Below the pieces are notes generated by a model. The model searched no databases, was not told the origin of the DNA, and was given only the letters and a program-made list of their open reading frames with translations. 8,134 nucleotides of DNA, taken from positions 1-8,134 of the forward strand of contig JAQVGR010000058.1 of NCBI GenBank assembly GCA_028696635.1, in the 5' to 3' direction. The stretch is from Candidatus Krumholzibacteriia bacterium (lineage in GTDB: Bacteria; Krumholzibacteriota; Krumholzibacteriia; Krumholzibacteriales; Krumholzibacteriaceae). The position numbers and the translations under genes were made by a program. This document shows positions 1-5,193 of this stretch, piece after piece (position 1 is the stretch's first letter; each line of letters begins with the position of its first letter).

Positions 1-2
1 CA

Positions 3-842
3 TACGAGAAGGCCCTCGAGCTCTCCCCCGGCAACGAGGGGCTCATATCCGCCATCGGCTACAACTATCTCAACCTCGAGAACTACGAGAAGGCGGCCGA
101 GTACTACGGGATGCTCGTGCAGAAGGATCCGAACAGCTACCTCGGCAACGTCAACCTCGCCTTCATCGCCCAGCGCAGCGGCAACGAGCTCGACGCGATC
201 ACCTATTACGAGAAGGCCCTCGAGTCCAATCCGACCGACGCGACGACGATGGGCACCCTCGCGAACCTCTACGGCGGACGCGGAGACACGGCGAAGCGGT
301 ACGAATATCTCGAGCGGGCGATCACGGCGGCCCCGGACAATCACCAGTTCAAGAAGCAGCTCGCCCGGGCGCACTTCAACGACAAGACGTACGACAAGGC
401 GGTGCCGTTGTACGAAGAGCTCGTCCAGCTGTACCCGGACGACGCCGATCTGCACAAGCGCTACGGTTTTTCCCTGTCGCAGACCGACCGGAAGAACGAG
501 GCGCCCGCCGAGCTGGAGAAGGCGATAGAGCTCGGAGCGGGGGATTCGTTCACCTGGGCGATCCTTGCCAAGATCTACAACGAAAACCAGATGTACCAGA
601 AAGCGATCGATGCCTCGAAGTCGGGGCTGGCTCTCAAGCAGGGGGAGGCGGCTTTTCTCAACTATCAGTGGGGCGAGGCGCTCTCGAAGCTCGGCGACTA
701 TGAAGGCGCCCTCGCGAAGTTCGAGCAGGTCGTCGGGATGAGGGACGCGACCTGGTCGGTCTCGGCGGAGAAACAGATCGTGCGCCAGCAGCAGCTGATA
801 CAGAGAAGGAAGGCCGAAAAGGAAAAAGAGATGTACGAGTAG
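3..842 (+). CDS. Tetratricopeptide-repeat (TPR) protein, 5'-truncated by the window
   Basis: Open from the left edge in frame 3; the true start lies upstream, so only the C-terminal 279 residues are seen. The visible part is almost wholly TPR: helix-B signatures recur about every 34 residues (YEKALELSP at the left edge, YYEKALESNP, YLERAITAAP, YEELVQLYP, LEKAIELG, FEQVVG), roughly seven to eight repeats. Typical small residues (A/G) and aromatic positions are kept. The protein ends in a charged, Gln/Lys/Glu-rich helix (RQQQLIQRRKAEKEKEMYE) that may be a short coiled coil. TPR arrays are protein-protein scaffolds; no enzymatic domain is visible and the partner cannot be named. Any signal peptide or N-terminal domain lies outside the window. 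An in-frame ATG at 111 exists, but coding sequence of the same repeat type continues upstream of it, so it is not the start. A strong terminator follows at 901-937, so this is the last gene of its transcript. TPR identity is certain; function is unknown. Confidence 0.93.
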   Translation, partial: YEKALELSPGNEGLISAIGYNYLNLENYEKAAEYYGMLVQKDPNSYLGNVNLAFIAQRSGNELDAITYYEKALESNPTDATTMGTLANLYGGRGDTAKRYEYLERAITAAPDNHQFKKQLARAHFNDKTYDKAVPLYEELVQLYPDDADLHKRYGFSLSQTDRKNEAPAELEKAIELGAGDSFTWAILAKIYNENQMYQKAIDASKSGLALKQGEAAFLNYQWGEALSKLGDYEGALAKFEQVVGMRDATWSVSAEKQIVRQQQLIQRRKAEKEKEMYE

Positions 843-857
843 CAGACGGCTCGCCTG

Positions 858-872
858 CGGGCGGGCCGCCCG
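858..872 (+). other. GC-rich hairpin in the 3' UTR of the TPR gene
   Basis: CGGGCG (858-863) pairs perfectly with CGCCCG (867-872) around a GGC loop. An outer AGACG (844-848)/CGTCT (875-879) pair can enclose it. It has no T-tract and lies just after the TPR stop codon and before the real terminator. It may protect the mRNA 3' end, but this is inference, and such short GC stems are common by chance in GC-rich DNA. Confidence 0.35.
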
Positions 873-900
873 TGCGTCTCCGAGGGTGGTGCGAGCGCCG

Positions 901-937
901 AGGAGCCTCTCCGGCAACGGGGAGGCTCCTTGTGTTT
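901..937 (+). terminator. Intrinsic terminator after the TPR gene
   Basis: AGGAGCCTCTCC (901-912) pairs with GGGGAGGCTCCT (919-930) over 12 bp, with a single G-T wobble, around the six-base loop GGCAAC. It is followed by the T-rich run TGTGTTT (931-937). It separates the TPR gene from the cyclophilin gene, whose true start is at 993. Confidence 0.85.
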
Positions 938-992
938 CCGGGCATCCGGGTTCTGTCGGCAACCGATACTTCAGCACGGGAGGTGCTCTGCC

Positions 993-1580
993 ATGGCCAC
1001 TTCCAACGGTAGGACAGGTCGGGCGGCGCTCGCGGGAGCGCTGCTGCTGTGCGTCCTGGCGCAGTCGGTCCCCGCCGCCTGCGCCGCGGCCCGGGCGTTC
1101 CCGGCGCCGGTGCAGGACGAGGCTGTCGATGCCGGGGTTGTCCCCGGAGAGGCGCGCAATCCGCGGCTCGTGCTCGATCTGGAGACCGAGAAGACCGTCG
1201 TCATCGAACTCTTCGCCGACGAGGCTCCGATCACGGTCGAGCGGATCATGGAGCTCGCCGACGAGGGATTCTACGACGGCAGCGAGTTTCACCGCGTCGA
1301 GTCATGGCTCGTTCAGGCGGGCAAGGATCATTTCGACGAGCATGCCCCGATCGAAGGGGAGATGTTCTCCCAGGACTTCAAGCATGAGAGAGGGATGGTC
1401 GGGATGGCCCGCCTGGTCGACGACTACGACTCGGGTGCGACCCAGTTCTACATCATGAAGGAGCACAAGGCCGTCCTGAACGGCGAATACACGATCTTCG
1501 GATGCGTCGTCGAGGGGATGGACTGCGTGATGGGAATCGAGAAGGGCTGCAAGATCGTATCGGCCCGGATCGAACGCTGA
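993..1580 (+). CDS. Exported cyclophilin-type peptidyl-prolyl cis-trans isomerase
   Basis: A 195-residue protein. Cyclophilins catalyse cis-trans isomerisation of X-Pro bonds and help fold secreted proteins. The cyclophilin fold begins near residue 57 (NPRLVLDLETEKTVVIELF) and shows the family landmarks: GFYDGSEFHRV with the catalytic Arg at 101, VQAG (Gln108), GMVGMAR (134-140), ATQFYI (Phe152) and NGEYTIFGCVVEGMD (163-177). The usual FMIQGGDP-type stretch is divergent (SWLVQAGKDHFDEH), and the tryptophan that binds cyclosporin in human CypA is Val here, as in many bacterial forms. Residues 1-33 are a signal peptide (Arg-containing n-region, then ALAGALLLCVLAQSV, then AxA sites), so the enzyme should act outside the cytoplasm. 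Cys30 after PAA is a poor lipobox, so a lipoprotein is possible but unlikely. ATG 993 is chosen because GGGAGG sits at 978-983; an upstream in-frame ATG at 930 lies inside the terminator hairpin. No convincing own -35 box was found. Confidence 0.9.
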   Translation: MATSNGRTGRAALAGALLLCVLAQSVPAACAAARAFPAPVQDEAVDAGVVPGEARNPRLVLDLETEKTVVIELFADEAPITVERIMELADEGFYDGSEFHRVESWLVQAGKDHFDEHAPIEGEMFSQDFKHERGMVGMARLVDDYDSGATQFYIMKEHKAVLNGEYTIFGCVVEGMDCVMGIEKGCKIVSARIER

Positions 1581-1632
1581 CGGGATACGCCGACGGGTAT
1601 TGAGCGCGGACGGGTATCGAGCGCCGACGGGA
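1579..1632 (+). repeat. Short degenerate direct repeats after the cyclophilin gene
   Basis: The motif GACGGG(A/T) starts at 1579, 1592, 1609 and 1626. The middle units are 17 bp long and nearly identical (GACGGGTATTGAGCGCG against GACGGGTATCGAGCGCC). The first unit overlaps the cyclophilin stop codon. It looks like local slippage duplication; no function is evident. Confidence 0.6.
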
Positions 1633-1654
1633 TCCGCAGACGAACGGATCGATC

Positions 1655-1678
1655 GCCGTCCGGGGTTGGCCGGACGGC
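1655..1678 (+). terminator. Perfect 9-bp stem-loop, possible terminator of the cyclophilin gene
   Basis: GCCGTCCGG (1655-1663) pairs perfectly with CCGGACGGC (1670-1678) around the loop GGTTGG. There is no downstream T-tract, so efficient intrinsic termination is uncertain; it may instead be a 3'-end stabilising or Rho-associated structure. It lies between the cyclophilin gene and the promoter of the Rrf2 gene. Confidence 0.4.
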
Positions 1679-1712
1679 CCGCCGAAGTTCCGCACGCGGG
1701 GCCTTAAACGGC

Positions 1713-1741
1713 TTGACCGGAACCCGCTGCGGCGGTATATA
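1713..1741 (+). promoter_or_regulatory. Sigma-70-type promoter of the Rrf2-cysteine desulfurase-peptidase operon
   Basis: TTGACC (1713-1718) and TATATA (1736-1741) are separated by exactly 17 bp, close to the bacterial housekeeping consensus. Transcription should start near 1748, giving a leader of about 36 nt before the ATG at 1784. The Rrf2 protein may regulate this promoter itself, as IscR-type members do, but I see no clean dyad matching a known Rrf2 operator over the -10 region. Confidence 0.8.
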
Positions 1742-1783
1742 TCCTTCGATCGTCAATCGGGAATCCATGCCGGGGGGAGACGG

Positions 1784-2251
1784 ATGCGTTTCACTGCGAT
1801 GTTCCGGTACGGCCTTCGGGCTCTGGCGGTTCTCGCCGACAACTTCGACCAGCGCCCTGTGTCCGCCAAGGAGATATCGGAGTCCGAGGATATCTCGGCG
1901 CCGTTCCTCGAGCAGCTTCTCGCCAACCTCAGGCGTCACGGCCTGATCAGCGGCGTGAGGGGGCCGGGGGGCGGGTTCAGGCTCGCCAAGCCTCCGGGCG
2001 AGATAGCCGTCAGCGAGATCGTCGAAGCCCTCGAGGGGCCCGTGTACGTCTCGAGCTGCCTGCACGGCAACTGCGCGGAGCAGACCGAGACCGCCTGCGA
2101 GAGGTTGGACGATTGCACCGTCGTGCCGATCCTCAAACGGATCGAGGCCGAGATCAACGGCGTCCTCTCCTCGTATCGTCTCTCCGACGTGAGGGCCCTG
2201 TTCGAGCGCGAGAAGCACAGCCCCCGGGAGGGAGGATCATCCGGCGGATGA
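1784..2251 (+). CDS. Rrf2-family (IscR-like) transcriptional regulator, probable Fe-S sensor
   Basis: A 155-residue protein, a normal Rrf2 length. It starts MRFTAMFRYGLRALAVLA, the typical first helix, followed by the winged helix-turn-helix: VSAKEISESEDISAPFLEQL (26-45) and the wing LRRHGLISGVRGPGGGFRLAKP (49-70). Four cysteines follow at 92, 97, 105 and 111 (SCLHGNC...AC...DC), the region where IscR, NsrR and relatives bind a [2Fe-2S] or [4Fe-4S] cluster. The spacing (x4, x7, x5) differs from E. coli IscR (x5, x5 plus His), so the cluster type cannot be read off. A long amphipathic helix (VVPILKRIEAEINGVLSSY) for dimerisation follows. ATG 1784 has GGGGGGAGA just upstream. The last residues (PREGGSSGG) are encoded by the purine-rich tract and hairpin that precede the next gene. 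Being first in an operon with a cysteine desulfurase supports a role in Fe-S homeostasis; the ligand and targets are inferred. Confidence 0.93.
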   Translation: MRFTAMFRYGLRALAVLADNFDQRPVSAKEISESEDISAPFLEQLLANLRRHGLISGVRGPGGGFRLAKPPGEIAVSEIVEALEGPVYVSSCLHGNCAEQTETACERLDDCTVVPILKRIEAEINGVLSSYRLSDVRALFEREKHSPREGGSSGG

Positions 2252-2254
2252 TCC
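2226..2254 (+). promoter_or_regulatory. Strong Shine-Dalgarno tract plus perfect hairpin before the cysteine desulfurase start
   Basis: A purine-rich ribosome-binding sequence (GGGAGGGAGG, about 2227-2236) is followed by a perfect 8-bp inverted repeat: GGATCATC (2234-2241), loop CGGCG, GATGATCC (2247-2254). The hairpin overlaps the Rrf2 stop codon (TGA 2249-2251). Unfolded, the tract is about 30 nt from the ATG at 2265, which is too far; folded, the unpaired part sits about 10 nt away. The sequence directly before the ATG is a poor Shine-Dalgarno. The hairpin may therefore bridge the site to the start codon, or be an operator. Both are inferences. Confidence 0.55.
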
Positions 2255-2264
2255 GCGGATTGCG

Positions 2265-3437
2265 ATGAGCGCCTCTACACCGAGAGTCTACTTCGACCAC
2301 AACGCGACGACCTATCTGCGCCCCGAGGTCCTCGAGGCGATGCTGCCGTTCTTCGTGGAACGGTTCGGCAACGCGAGCAGTCTGCATTTCTTCGGCCAGG
2401 AGAACCGGGGGGCGGTCGACGACGCCCGCGCCGGGGTGGCGGCTCTCATCGGGGCGGATCCCGGCGAGATCGTCTTCACCTCGGGAGGGACCGAGTCGGA
2501 CAACATCGCCATCCGTGGGGTGCTCGGCGAGCTCGCCGGCTCGGTTCCCCGTCCCCACGTGATCACCTCGTCGATCGAGCACCCGGCGGTGCTCGCCACC
2601 TGCCGGGACCTCGAGAGGCGGGGGGTCGACGTCACGTGGCTCCCCTGCACGCCGTCGGGATCGATAGACATCTCGGATATCGAGAGTGCGATCCGTCCCG
2701 AGACGGTACTGGTAAGCGTTATGATCTCGAACAACGAAACGGGAGTGATCCAGCCGGTCGCGGGGATTGCGAAGGCGGCCCGGCCCCGGGGGATCGTCAT
2801 GCACTGCGATGCCGTTCAGGGCGTCGGGAAGATCCCCGTCGACGTCGCGGAGCTCGATGTGGACCTCCTCTCGATATCGGCGCACAAGTTCTACGGACCG
2901 AAAGGGATCGGCGCTCTCTATGTCCGCCGCGGGACGAAGGTGGGGCCGGTCTACACCGGAGGTCATCAGGAGTCGGGACTTCGGCCGGGGACGGAGAACA
3001 TCCCCGCGATCGTCGGCTTCGGGGAGGCGTGCCGCATCGCGCGCGAAAGGCTGTCAATCGAGGGGGAGGCAATCGGCCGCCTGCGTGACCGTCTCGAGAA
3101 GGGGATCCTCGAACGGGTCCCGAACGTGCGGATCAACGGCGCCGGCGCGCCGCGCGTGCCGAATACCTGCAACGTCGCCGTTCCGGGGATCGACGGAGAG
3201 GCGCTCACGCTCAATCTGAGCCTGCTCGGGTTCGCGCTCTCCAGCGGCAGCGCCTGCGCCACCGGGGACGCGGAGCCGAGCCACGTGCTGCGCTCGATGG
3301 GGCTCGATCCGGTCGAGGCGCAGGGGGCGCTGCGCATCAGCCTGGGTATCTGCAACACCGAGTCCGACGTCGATCTCTTTCTCGACACCTTCCCCGGAGT
3401 CGTCCGGAGGCTCCGCGCGCTCTCCCCGATCCGATGA
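2265..3437 (+). CDS. Cysteine desulfurase, NifS/IscS family (group I)
   Basis: A 390-residue PLP enzyme that converts L-cysteine to alanine and passes the sulfur as a persulfide to Fe-S assembly and often to tRNA thiolation. Family landmarks are complete: YFDHNATT (9-16), GGTESDN (74-80), SSIEHPAV with His106 that stacks on PLP, NNETG (156-160), DAVQ (Asp182, Gln185), SAHKFYGPKG with the PLP-binding Lys208, RPGTEN (240-245), and SSGSACATGDAEPSHVL with the catalytic Cys331. The SAC loop is of the long group I type (NifS/IscS), not the short SufS type. I cannot tell NifS from IscS, so no symbol is given. It lies 13 nt after the Rrf2 gene, and its stop codon overlaps the start of the next gene (ATGA). 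No IscU/NifU scaffold gene follows, which is unusual for a dedicated isc operon; the scaffold must be elsewhere. Cytoplasmic. Confidence 0.96.
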   Translation: MSASTPRVYFDHNATTYLRPEVLEAMLPFFVERFGNASSLHFFGQENRGAVDDARAGVAALIGADPGEIVFTSGGTESDNIAIRGVLGELAGSVPRPHVITSSIEHPAVLATCRDLERRGVDVTWLPCTPSGSIDISDIESAIRPETVLVSVMISNNETGVIQPVAGIAKAARPRGIVMHCDAVQGVGKIPVDVAELDVDLLSISAHKFYGPKGIGALYVRRGTKVGPVYTGGHQESGLRPGTENIPAIVGFGEACRIARERLSIEGEAIGRLRDRLEKGILERVPNVRINGAGAPRVPNTCNVAVPGIDGEALTLNLSLLGFALSSGSACATGDAEPSHVLRSMGLDPVEAQGALRISLGICNTESDVDLFLDTFPGVVRRLRALSPIR

Positions 3438-4450
3438 ACCGCGCCGCTTCATCGTTGCGGTCGATGCGGCGCATCGCTGCCGCTGCGGGGCTGTCCGCGG
3501 CGGCGCTCTGTGCGTTCACTCCCGCGGCGCCCTCCGCGGCCCTGCCGGCGACCGGCGAGGTTGCGCTTCCCACAGCCCCGCCGGCGACAGGCGAGGTCGC
3601 GCCGGGCGGGTACGTCAGAGCCGCGCCGATCTGCGATGCCGTCCTCGTCTATCACGAACCGAAAGGGGAGCGGCTCGCCGTGGAGATAGGCCGCATCGCG
3701 TGCGGCTCCGTCTCGTCGATCGCAGACGGGCTCGGCCTCCAGCGGATCGCACCGGTCACGATAGTCGTCGCGCGCGAAACCGGCGGCTTCCGGCGGCTCC
3801 ACGGCGGACGGCTCCCCGTATGGGGCGAAGCCTTCGCCGACATGGAGCGGGGGCTGATAGGGATTGACGCGTCGCGCGTGATAGCGTCGCCGCACCCGCT
3901 GCGGACGGTCGTGCTCCATGAGCTCTCGCACGTGCTGTTCGAGCAGCGCGTCGGCGGCGCCCGCTCGCCCGCATGGCTGGTCGAGGGGCTCGCCATGCGG
4001 CAGTCCGGAGAATGGACCCTCGAGGACGAATGGAACCTCGCCCGGTCGGTCTGGAGCAAGGAGCTGCCGTTCATCGGCGATCTGGACCGTTCCTTCCCCC
4101 GGCCGACGGGAAAGGCCGAGATGGCCTACCGCGTCAGCCACGCCGCAGTCGATTTCCTGCTGGCCGGCAGGCCCGAGGCGATCGTGACCCTGACGGCGTT
4201 CCTGAGGGATACCGGCGATTTCGATCGCGCGTTCCTGCTGACGTTCGGCGAAACCCACGGCGAGTTCGCCTCAAGGTTTCAGATCAGGCTCGAGGACCGG
4301 TACGGCAGGGCGGGCGCCGTGCTCGACGCCTCGCCGTACTGGCTGTCGCTCGCCGGGCTCTTTCTGCTCGTCTATGCGCTGAAGCGGTACCGGACCGCGC
4401 GGAAGGTCGCCGAATGGGAGCGCGGTGATGATGCGCCCCCCCATCCTTGA
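3434..4450 (+). CDS. Membrane-anchored HExxH zinc metallopeptidase (peptidase MA-like), function unknown
   Basis: A 338-residue protein starting at the ATGA overlap with the cysteine desulfurase stop, which implies translational coupling; there is no Shine-Dalgarno of its own. A second ATG (residue 11, position 3464) could also start the signal peptide. Residues 11-36 (MRRIAAAAGLSAAALCAF...) form a signal sequence. A low-complexity linker carries PATGEVA twice (38-44, 50-56). The catalytic domain contains VVLHELSHVLFEQ with HELSH at 162-166 (two zinc His and catalytic Glu163) and WLVEGLA with the likely third ligand Glu184 about 18 residues later, the gluzincin pattern of MA-like peptidases. 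A C-terminal hydrophobic segment (YWLSLAGLFLLVYAL, 302-316) followed by KRYRTARK predicts a membrane anchor with a short cytoplasmic tail, placing the catalytic domain outside. The substrate is unknown. Its operon position with Fe-S genes is unexplained and may only reflect co-transcription. Confidence 0.85.
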   Translation: MNRAASSLRSMRRIAAAAGLSAAALCAFTPAAPSAALPATGEVALPTAPPATGEVAPGGYVRAAPICDAVLVYHEPKGERLAVEIGRIACGSVSSIADGLGLQRIAPVTIVVARETGGFRRLHGGRLPVWGEAFADMERGLIGIDASRVIASPHPLRTVVLHELSHVLFEQRVGGARSPAWLVEGLAMRQSGEWTLEDEWNLARSVWSKELPFIGDLDRSFPRPTGKAEMAYRVSHAAVDFLLAGRPEAIVTLTAFLRDTGDFDRAFLLTFGETHGEFASRFQIRLEDRYGRAGAVLDASPYWLSLAGLFLLVYALKRYRTARKVAEWERGDDAPPHP

Positions 4451-4475
4451 CAGGCGCCGCAGCGATTCGTATACT
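4447..4475 (+). promoter_or_regulatory. Consensus sigma-70 promoter of the tRNA-Ser genes
   Basis: TTGACA (4447-4452) and TATACT (4470-4475) are separated by 17 bp, a near-perfect housekeeping promoter as expected for stable RNA. The -35 box overlaps the stop codon (TGA 4448-4450) of the metallopeptidase gene. The predicted start is near 4482, about 34 nt before the mature tRNA-Ser(UGA) 5' end. Confidence 0.85.
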
Positions 4476-4483
4476 GTGCGAAA

Positions 4484-4514
4484 CCCTCTCTGGGCACGGA
4501 GGGCGGTTTTTTTT
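4484..4514 (+). terminator. Terminator-like hairpin and T8 tract just before tRNA-Ser(UGA)
   Basis: CCCTCT (4484-4489) can pair with GGAGGG (4498-4503), six pairs with one wobble and an eight-base loop. CGG and then eight consecutive T (4507-4514) follow. It could terminate the upstream Rrf2-desulfurase-peptidase transcript. But it lies downstream of the tRNA promoter at 4447-4475, so tRNA transcripts must also pass through it; a partial attenuator or 5' leader processing element is the alternative. The stem is short and three bases separate it from the T-tract, so its strength is doubtful. Confidence 0.5.
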
Positions 4515-4515
4515 C

Positions 4516-4602
4516 GGAGGGCTAGTCCTAACTGGTAAGGCAGCGGATTTGAAATCCGCCGGGCGCAAGCCCTTGGGGGTTCGAATCCCTCGCCCTCCGC
4601 CA
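4516..4602 (+). tRNA. tRNA-Ser(UGA)
   Basis: An 87-nt cloverleaf. Acceptor GGAGGGC (4516-4522) pairs with GCCCTCC (4592-4598); the discriminator is G4599 and CCA is encoded (4600-4602). The anticodon stem GCGGA/TCCGC closes loop TTTGAAA with anticodon TGA at 4550-4552, reading UCA and related serine codons. The class II variable arm GGGC-GCAA-GCCC is typical of serine tRNA. The T arm is GGGGG-TTCGAAT-CCCTC and the D loop carries GG. C4515 just before the mature end can pair with discriminator G4599, making an eight-pair stem in the precursor. Confidence 0.96.
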
Positions 4603-4625
4603 GGCAAACGGCATTTTCATGAGGC

Positions 4626-4717
<92 letters not shown>

Positions 4718-4725
4718 GTGATTCC

Positions 4726-4819
4726 CGGACCGGAGACAGCCTCGGCGGCGGGTCGCGGACCGTAGACGGTGTCGGCGGCGGGTCGCGGACCTTAGACGGC
4801 CTCGGCGGCGGGTCGCGGG
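4726..4819 (+). repeat. 30-bp tandem repeat, three copies plus a partial fourth
   Basis: Units begin CGGAC at 4726, 4756 and 4786 with an exact 30-bp period; a partial unit starts at 4816. The 3' part of each unit (CTCGGCGGCGGGTCG or GTCGGCGGCGGGTCG) is almost invariant, while the central AGAC(A/G)G(C/T) section varies. The array fills the spacer between tRNA-Ser(GCU) and tRNA-Arg. It is not in a recognisable coding frame. It looks like a minisatellite; no function is evident. Confidence 0.88.
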
Positions 4820-4822
4820 CAG

Positions 4823-4848
4823 CCGGAAGGGCTCAAACTCCCGGTTTT
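4823..4848 (+). terminator. Probable terminator of the tRNA-Ser unit
   Basis: CCGGAAG (4823-4829) pairs with CTCCCGG (4838-4844), seven pairs with one A-C mismatch, loop GGCTCAAA, then TTTTCT (4845-4850). It lies after the tandem repeat and four bases before the -35 box of the tRNA-Arg promoter, the expected boundary position. The stem is imperfect and the T-tract short. Confidence 0.5.
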
Positions 4849-4851
4849 CTG

Positions 4852-4880
4852 TTGACCCGAATGGTGCCGCAGAGTATATC
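4852..4880 (+). promoter_or_regulatory. Sigma-70-type promoter of tRNA-Arg(ACG)
   Basis: TTGACC (4852-4857) and TATATC (4875-4880) are separated by 17 bp. The predicted start near 4887 gives a leader of about 22 nt before the mature tRNA end at 4909. The boxes closely resemble those of the Rrf2 operon promoter (TTGACC, 17 bp, TATATA). Confidence 0.8.
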
Positions 4881-4908
4881 TAATCGCGCGGCGAGCGGGA
4901 AGGACGTT

Positions 4909-4982
4909 GCGCCCTTAGCTCAATTGGATAGAGCGTCTGGCTACGGACCAGAAGGTTGGGGGTTCGAGTCCCTCAGGGCGTA
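4909..4982 (+). tRNA. tRNA-Arg(ACG), CCA not encoded
   Basis: A 74-nt cloverleaf. Acceptor GCGCCCT (4909-4915) pairs with AGGGCGT (4975-4981), so the terminal pair is G-U; discriminator A4982. The anticodon stem TCTGG/CCAGA closes loop CTACGGA, anticodon ACG (4943-4945), normally edited to ICG by TadA to read CGU/CGC/CGA. The T arm is GGGGG-TTCGAGT-CCCTC. The 3' CCA is absent (TTTCTT follows), unlike the two serine tRNAs here, so a CCA-adding enzyme is required. Single gene with its own promoter and terminator. Confidence 0.96.
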
Positions 4983-4990
4983 TTTCTTTA

Positions 4991-5024
4991 CGGGGCCGGT
5001 TCACATGACCGGCCCCGGATTTTT
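4991..5024 (+). terminator. Strong intrinsic terminator after tRNA-Arg
   Basis: CGGGGCCGGT (4991-5000) pairs perfectly with ACCGGCCCCG (5008-5017), ten pairs, loop TCACATG. It is followed after GA by a five-base T run (5020-5024). It insulates the tRNA unit from the oxidoreductase operon. Confidence 0.93.
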
Positions 5025-5156
5025 ATCTGATTCCAGGCTAACGGATTGCTTAAACTTCTGTAGGTCTGTTCCGTCGATGAGGCAACGAATCTTGCTTGGA
5101 TGCCGCCAGCCCCGTACCCGTTAAACAGTAAATTATAAGAGATAACAAAAAAGCCC
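5025..5156. other. Intergenic spacer with an AT-rich block, no gene seen
   Basis: No coding frame with family resemblance and no RNA gene is visible. The right part (about 5120-5153) is strikingly A/T-rich for this genome, with short A-tracts and TTATAAG, and ends directly before the -35 box of the oxidoreductase operon promoter. It could act as an UP element or a regulator site; no clear dyad operator was found. Confidence 0.5.
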
Positions 5157-5186
5157 TTGACCATCCGCTCCCACGCGTTGTACCGT
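5157..5186 (+). promoter_or_regulatory. Probable promoter of the 2-oxoacid oxidoreductase operon
   Basis: TTGACC (5157-5162) repeats the -35 box seen at two other promoters here. The -10 is weak: TACCGT (5181-5186) with an 18-bp spacer is the best match. The A/T-rich block immediately upstream may compensate as an UP element, or a regulator may be needed. The predicted leader to the porG ATG is about 88 nt. Confidence 0.5.
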
Positions 5187-5193
5187 ACGTGCC

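Noticed and set aside
945..970. GATACT (965-970) as the -10 box of a cyclophilin promoter
   Set aside because: No acceptable -35 hexamer lies 16-18 bp upstream, so the call is not supported.
930..992. Upstream ATG at 930 as the cyclophilin start
   Set aside because: It lies at the last base of the terminator hairpin, has no ribosome-binding site, and adds 21 residues ahead of a clean signal peptide. ATG 993 has GGGAGG at the right distance.
4515..4602. Possible selenocysteine tRNA, because C4515 and G4599 extend the acceptor stem to eight pairs and the variable arm is long
   Set aside because: The anticodon read from the seven-base loop is UGA, not UCA, and the second serine tRNA shows the same C before a G discriminator. 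It is an ordinary tRNA-Ser.
4284..4607. Minus-strand open frame across the tRNA-Ser(UGA) gene with a GIRTPKGLRPADFKSA-like peptide
   Set aside because: This is the well-known spurious translation of the antisense of a tRNA gene; the rest is the shadow of the metallopeptidase gene.
4726..4819. Tandem repeat considered as a mini CRISPR array
   Set aside because: The period is an uninterrupted 30 bp with no unique spacers, and no cas gene is present.
4852..5124. Plus-strand open frame covering tRNA-Arg and its terminator
   Set aside because: It is built from the tRNA and the terminator hairpin and has no protein family resemblance.
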